Source: Actinomycetes bacterium (GTDB taxonomy: Bacteria; Actinomycetota; Actinomycetes; Mycobacteriales; Mycobacteriaceae). Taken from it: DNA of 40,938 bases. Numbering within the stretch: position 1 is the stretch's first letter; each line of letters opens with the position of its first letter. The notes under the pieces were generated by a model. That model was not told where the DNA came from. It searched no databases and saw only the letters and a program-made list of their open reading frames with translations. Position numbers and translations under genes: made by a program. The DNA is taken from the NCBI GenBank assembly GCA_023460175.1, contig JAEWRC010000106.1, positions 1-40,938 of the forward strand, given 5' to 3'. Below are positions 36,948 to 40,938 of this stretch, piece by piece.

Positions 36948-39900
36948 GCGTGGTCGGCGGCGTATTCGGCCATGAAGCCGGCCACTGCGGAGGCGTAGGG
37001 CTCGCGCAGAATCGAATTGTGGTCACACGACAGCGTTTCGGTGCGCAGTTCACCGGTCAGTAGCCGACTCCACAGCGCTGGATTAGCCGGATTCAGGCAG
37101 CTGAGCAGCAGCAGGGCGCGGCCCCTCCACGGTTGTGGGCGGTGCAGTCGGCCGACTCGGACGCCGACCTCCTCGAGGGCCTGCGCCTGCCGCTGGCCGT
37201 TGTACTGGACCAACCCGGCCGTCGGGATCAGGATCCGCCGGCGCCAGAGTTCCCGACGGCTCTCCAGGTGCTCGGCCGCGGGTGCCGCAGCGCGCTCAGC
37301 CAGCGCCGGATTCTCCCGGCGTGCGGCACGGACCACCGCGGGCGGCATGAACGGATCCAAAAGCGTGACCAGTTCCACGCTTTCGCCATCGCCTTCGAGT
37401 TGCCGGGCGATCTCGAGGGCGATGTAGCAGCCCAGGGAGTGACCAACCAGACGATAGGGGCCGCTCGGCTGTAGCCGGCGCAGATCGGTCAGGTGCCGCC
37501 GCGCCGCGCGGGCCACGGTCCAGTCCGGCAGACCGCGATTCTCCAACCCGTGCGGAATGAACGCGTACACCGCGGTCGCCGGGTCGATGAGATCGGCCAG
37601 CGGGACGAAGGACAGTGCCGAGGCGCCGGCGCCGGTGAAACAGAACAGCACCGGCCCGTCACGTCGATCCGCGTCCAGCGCGCGCAGGGGCACGGTGGTG
37701 GGCGCCAGCGTCCTCCGATGCTCAGGAAGCTGTGCCGAGGTTCGGTCGGTGACGGTGGTGGCGAACTGCGCCAGGGTGGGGGCACTGGCCAGGTCCGCAT
37801 GCGAGAGTCGCACGCTGTGGGTGTCGCCGATCCGGCTGAGCATGTCGGTGACGGCCAACGAATCGCCGCCGAGGGCGTAGAAGCTCTCGGTGCGCCCGAC
37901 TTCGGCGAGTTGAAGCACCTCGCACCAGATCTCGGCGATCGCCGTCTCCAGCCTGCCACGGGGTGGTTCCGAGGCTGCCCGGGTCGGAACCGGCAGCGCC
38001 GGCCGGTCGACCTTGCCCCGTTCGGTGCGGGGGAGTTCCGACAGGATCATCAGGTCGGCCGGGACCATCCAGGCCGGCAGGTCGTGGTGCAACCGGGTGC
38101 GGATCTCGGCGATCGACGGCGTTCGCGCGTCGGGCCGGGCGACCACGTAGGCCGCCAGCCGTGGGTCGGTGTCTTCGGCTGCACCCCGCCGCGGGCTGAG
38201 CACCACGACGGCCTCGCGCACCTCCGGGTAGCTCAGCAACACCGCCTCGATCTCGGCGGGCTCGACCAGGTAGCCGCGGACCTTGACCGCGGTGTCGGCC
38301 CGGCCGAGCAGAATCAGGTTCCCGTCGGAGTCCAGCCGGCCGACGTCGCCGCCGATGAACGATCGGGTGCCGTCGGCATTGAACAGAAATCGGCTCGAGG
38401 ACGCTTCTGGTTCCAGGTAGCCCAGCGCCAGGTAGCGGGAACTCACCGTGACCGCCCCGGTGTCGTCGACGTCGATCCTCTTGTGCGGTGAGGCGATTCC
38501 GGCCGGGATGGCGCCGTCGGGGATCTCGGCGCTGGGGACGACGTCGTAGGTCGCGATGGAACTGGCCTCGGAGGAACCCACCCAGTTGGTGAACACCGCG
38601 CGAGGCGCCAGCCCGCGGGAGCTCTCCACGTGCCGGGCGTAGGCGGCTTCTCCGGTGGTCACCACGCGCGACAGACTCGGCAGTTGATCCCCGTGCGCGG
38701 CGGTCGCCAGCGCTTCGAGGAACGCGGGCGTCGCCACCATGATCTCGGCGCCGCTTTCCCCGATGCGTTCGAACGCGGCGCGGGCGTGTTCGCGCCGGGA
38801 GTCGATGGCGATCACCTCGGCGCCGTTGAGCAGCGAGCCGATCAGCACATTGAGCCCCGCACCGAAGCTGATCGGCATGCACAGCGCCACCTTGCGTCCC
38901 GATCGGATATCGAATCGGGTGCTCATGAGTTGCGCGTCGCACAACCACATTCCGTTGCCGTGCAGCACCGCCTTCGGCACGCCGGACGAACCCGAGGTGA
39001 ACTGGATGCTGGTCACGTCCTCCCGGCCGGCCGCGGACGGCGCGGCGTTGATGTCGCCGGCAGCGGTGAGGGCGGTGGTCTCGACGCGGCAGGCCGGTGC
39101 CAGTGTCGCGGCGAGCTCGCCGTGCGGATCGTCGGTGAGCATGAGATCAGCGCACCGGCCATTGCGGGTGAGAATCTCGACGATGTTCTGCACCCGCGGC
39201 ACCGGCAGTCCGGGGTCGAGCGCAACGAGTACGGCGGTCGAACTGAACGCCCCCAGTACGGCCCCGACGGTGGCCGGCGACAGACCGGCCGAAAGCAGTA
39301 CTACCTGATTGTCGTTGGACGTCGACATCTTCCCCGCCCAGAAGCCGGCGGCGGCGGAAAGATCGCGGTAGGTCATCGCGTCGTCGGCGGTGCGCACCGC
39401 GATGCGGTCGGGCTGGTCCTGCACCACGGCGGCGAATTGCGCTGCCACCGAGTCGAATTGCAACGGGCTGTCGGCATACCGGGGTGGGAGGACCGCGGAG
39501 TCGTCGATGGGTTCGGCGGGTGCGGAACTGCGCAGCGCACGCCGGACGTGCCGGAAGGTCGGCACCGCGACGATGGCGACGGAGATCAACTCGGCGCTCA
39601 GATAGGCGTATCCGACGGCGTCGATGCCCCAGATCGGCGTGGTGTAGGCAACCCCGCAGATGATCAGGACGGCGCCGAACAACTGGACGGTGACCGCCAG
39701 CCTGAGGCGGCGACGCAGCCGGGCCATGGCGGTATAGATGCTCAGCACCGCCAACATGGGCAGGGTCAGCGCCATCAGGCGGATCAACCGGCCACCCTCT
39801 TCGGCGTACTCCGGACCCATGATGGACAGCACGGTGGGGCCGGCCACGAACAGCCCTGAGCTGCCGAGGAGCCCTGCGGCCGAGCACATCACGGTGAATC

Positions 39901-40795
39901 GCAAGGTGCAGGAGCGCAGGTCTGCTCCGGGGGCCGAGGCGGTGGCGATGAAGGGAGCGGCGGTGGCGCCCAGCAGCACACCGATGGTGCTGACCAGCAG
40001 CCAGCACATCGAGAAGTAGGCGTTCATCTCGGTGCCCAGCCGGGCGACGATGATCAGCGGCACCACCAGCGGGACCACCACCAGGACGGCATTGATGGCA
40101 CAGGAACTCGCGAAGAACTGGAAAAGCGCCGAGCGCGGTGGCAGATCGGGGTCGCCGTCGTGGCGGCGGCTGACGGGCGTGATCACCCGAATGCCCACCA
40201 CGATCGCGATCACAGCCGCCGGCAGCATCCAGGACCATACAATTGCTGAGCCGGTGGCGAGCGGGATCAGCGCCGCCACGGCGATCAGTTTGATGACCGA
40301 CTGGCTGACGTTCTTGGTCAGGATCACGCGGGTGCGGCCCAGTCCGATCAGGATCTGATCCTGCAACGCAAAGAGCGCCAGAATCCCGACGAAACCGGGG
40401 AACAGGAGCATTTCGAGGGCGTCGGGAAAGAGCTGCTCGCGCGGGCCCAGCACAAGAAATACGGCGCCGAACAGCATGGCCGTCGTGACGACCACGGCAA
40501 TCCCGGAGCGAACGTAACGTCGTGAATCCCGGCCGGCTACGGGCAGGAACCGCTCGTAGAGGCTGCCGAGGCTCAGCGTGGCCAGGGTGGCCGTCGTGGC
40601 CGCGGAGGTGATGATGGCCGACGCCCGGCCGACCTCAGCGGTGCTGTAGCCGCGCGCGGCCACCGTCCAGAAGACGAATCCCAGCACACCGGTCGCGGCG
40701 CTGGAGGCGATGACCGCCATGATGTCGATCCCGAGCGCCCGTCCCCGCAGCCAGGACCGCCGCCCCGTCGTGGATCCGAGCTCAGCGTTCGTCAC
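36905..40795 (-). CDS. Flippase - adenylation - carrier - thioesterase fusion protein (NRPS-like)
   Basis: 1296 residues. Residues 1-422 form a 12-14 helix polysaccharide-type flippase (MATE/Wzx superfamily; ATGVLGFVFWTVAARGYSTAEVGRASA, later IGLGRTRVILTKNVSQSVIK). After a short linker an adenylation domain covers about 445-935: A3 FTSGSSGVPKA (599-609), A5 NWVGSSEAS (737-745), A7/A8 GGDVGRLDSDGN and GRADTAVKVRGYLVEPAEIE, and A10 with Lys928. The A4 position reads SFGAGLNV, lacking the aspartate that anchors alpha-amino groups. A carrier domain follows with Ser979 in LGGDSL. A type I thioesterase ends the protein: GHSLG (Ser1120), Asp1147, His1259. No condensation domain. GTG start at 40795 overlaps the upstream gene's end by 14 bases. 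The product is unknown. Confidence 0.88.
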   Translation of the reverse strand: MTNAELGSTTGRRSWLRGRALGIDIMAVIASSAATGVLGFVFWTVAARGYSTAEVGRASAIITSAATTATLATLSLGSLYERFLPVAGRDSRRYVRSGIAVVVTTAMLFGAVFLVLGPREQLFPDALEMLLFPGFVGILALFALQDQILIGLGRTRVILTKNVSQSVIKLIAVAALIPLATGSAIVWSWMLPAAVIAIVVGIRVITPVSRRHDGDPDLPPRSALFQFFASSCAINAVLVVVPLVVPLIIVARLGTEMNAYFSMCWLLVSTIGVLLGATAAPFIATASAPGADLRSCTLRFTVMCSAAGLLGSSGLFVAGPTVLSIMGPEYAEEGGRLIRLMALTLPMLAVLSIYTAMARLRRRLRLAVTVQLFGAVLIICGVAYTTPIWGIDAVGYAYLSAELISVAIVAVPTFRHVRRALRSSAPAEPIDDSAVLPPRYADSPLQFDSVAAQFAAVVQDQPDRIAVRTADDAMTYRDLSAAAGFWAGKMSTSNDNQVVLLSAGLSPATVGAVLGAFSSTAVLVALDPGLPVPRVQNIVEILTRNGRCADLMLTDDPHGELAATLAPACRVETTALTAAGDINAAPSAAGREDVTSIQFTSGSSGVPKAVLHGNGMWLCDAQLMSTRFDIRSGRKVALCMPISFGAGLNVLIGSLLNGAEVIAIDSRREHARAAFERIGESGAEIMVATPAFLEALATAAHGDQLPSLSRVVTTGEAAYARHVESSRGLAPRAVFTNWVGSSEASSIATYDVVPSAEIPDGAIPAGIASPHKRIDVDDTGAVTVSSRYLALGYLEPEASSSRFLFNADGTRSFIGGDVGRLDSDGNLILLGRADTAVKVRGYLVEPAEIEAVLLSYPEVREAVVVLSPRRGAAEDTDPRLAAYVVARPDARTPSIAEIRTRLHHDLPAWMVPADLMILSELPRTERGKVDRPALPVPTRAASEPPRGRLETAIAEIWCEVLQLAEVGRTESFYALGGDSLAVTDMLSRIGDTHSVRLSHADLASAPTLAQFATTVTDRTSAQLPEHRRTLAPTTVPLRALDADRRDGPVLFCFTGAGASALSFVPLADLIDPATAVYAFIPHGLENRGLPDWTVARAARRHLTDLRRLQPSGPYRLVGHSLGCYIALEIARQLEGDGESVELVTLLDPFMPPAVVRAARRENPALAERAAAPAAEHLESRRELWRRRILIPTAGLVQYNGQRQAQALEEVGVRVGRLHRPQPWRGRALLLLSCLNPANPALWSRLLTGELRTETLSCDHNSILREPYASAVAGFMAEYAADHAHEDASNRMSPTTP

Positions 40796-40938
40796 AGAAC
40801 TCAGTGATGGGCAGTCCGACGTGGCGTGATTCGGTGGGGATGTAGCCGAGGAGGTGGTCGCCGGTTTTGAGTTCGGTGACGTTGTTGACGGTGCCGCCGG
40901 GGCCGAGGAGTCGGACGTGCCAGTCGTCTTGGGTGATG
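40782..40938 (-). CDS. 3-dehydroquinate synthase II family protein, C-terminal 51 residues (GriH-like?)
   Basis: Only the last 51 codons are in the window; the gene enters from the right edge. The translated end, with VRLLGPGG, NVTELKTGD, LLGYIPTESRH and GLPITEF, follows the C-terminal pattern of 3-dehydroquinate synthase II (pattern V-E-L-K-x-G-D-x-x-L-x-Y-x-x-x-x-x-R-H-x-G). This family includes archaeal enzymes for dehydroquinate and the actinobacterial enzymes that, with an aldolase, make 3-amino-4-hydroxybenzoate. Since a normal aroB is present at 2677, a role in aromatic secondary metabolism is more likely. Its stop lies 14 bases inside the flippase-A-T-TE gene, so the two are translationally coupled. 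Identification rests on a short fragment. Confidence 0.65.
   Translation of the reverse strand, partial: ITQDDWHVRLLGPGGTVNNVTELKTGDHLLGYIPTESRHVGLPITEFCDER

Overview
The window looks like a chromosome segment of a fast-growing mycobacterium (Mycolicibacterium type). The support is high GC, GTG/ATG starts with 4-base overlaps, and a core gene order matching two blocks known from Mycobacterium: aroE - prepilin peptidase - aroC - aroK - aroB - (Rv2536-like) - pepQ - efp - nusB, and pyrR - pyrB - pyrC - (Rv1382-like) - carA - carB - pyrF - mihF - gmk - rpoZ - coaBC - metK - Rv1393c-like monooxygenase - lipase - YhhN - priA - fmt - rsmB. No PE/PPE genes lie between pyrF and mihF, unlike M. tuberculosis. 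The species cannot be fixed from the sequence alone.

Layout. 1-3771: shikimate genes and a small prepilin peptidase. 3785-6835: a membrane gene divergent from pepQ, then efp, nusB and a small unknown protein. 6904-10509: an accessory-looking group of a luciferase-like flavin oxidoreductase, an acyl-CoA-dehydrogenase-fold flavoprotein, each with its own palindrome upstream, and a convergent serine hydrolase. 10613-19400: the pyrimidine operon with a PyrR-binding RNA element at its head and a 26-codon mini-cistron bridging carA and carB. 19401-23612: mihF, gmk, rpoZ, coaBC, metK. 23614-28838: a lipase/flavin monooxygenase pair divergent from a lysoplasmalogenase-like gene and priA. 28888-33508: a DUF2207/LemA pair, fmt, rsmB.

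33509-40938 is an accessory region placed where mycobacteria normally continue from rsmB to rpe. It starts with a strong IdeR-type iron box over a -10 hexamer, followed by a Tat-type lipoprotein alpha/beta hydrolase, a secreted GH16 glucanase-like lipoprotein and a membrane endonuclease/exonuclease/phosphatase-fold protein. Converging on these from the other strand is a 1296-residue protein that fuses a polysaccharide-type flippase to an adenylation - carrier - thioesterase (A-T-TE) module. Its start overlaps the end of a gene whose C-terminus resembles 3-dehydroquinate synthase II, a family that includes enzymes making 3-amino-4-hydroxybenzoate. The adenylation domain lacks the aspartate that normally holds an amino group. 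My main hypothesis is an undescribed, possibly iron-responsive pathway: an aromatic acid is made, activated, joined or released by the A-T-TE part, moved across the membrane by the fused flippase, and perhaps processed outside by the lipoprotein esterase. The domain architecture, overlap and iron box are visible in the sequence; the chemistry is inference.
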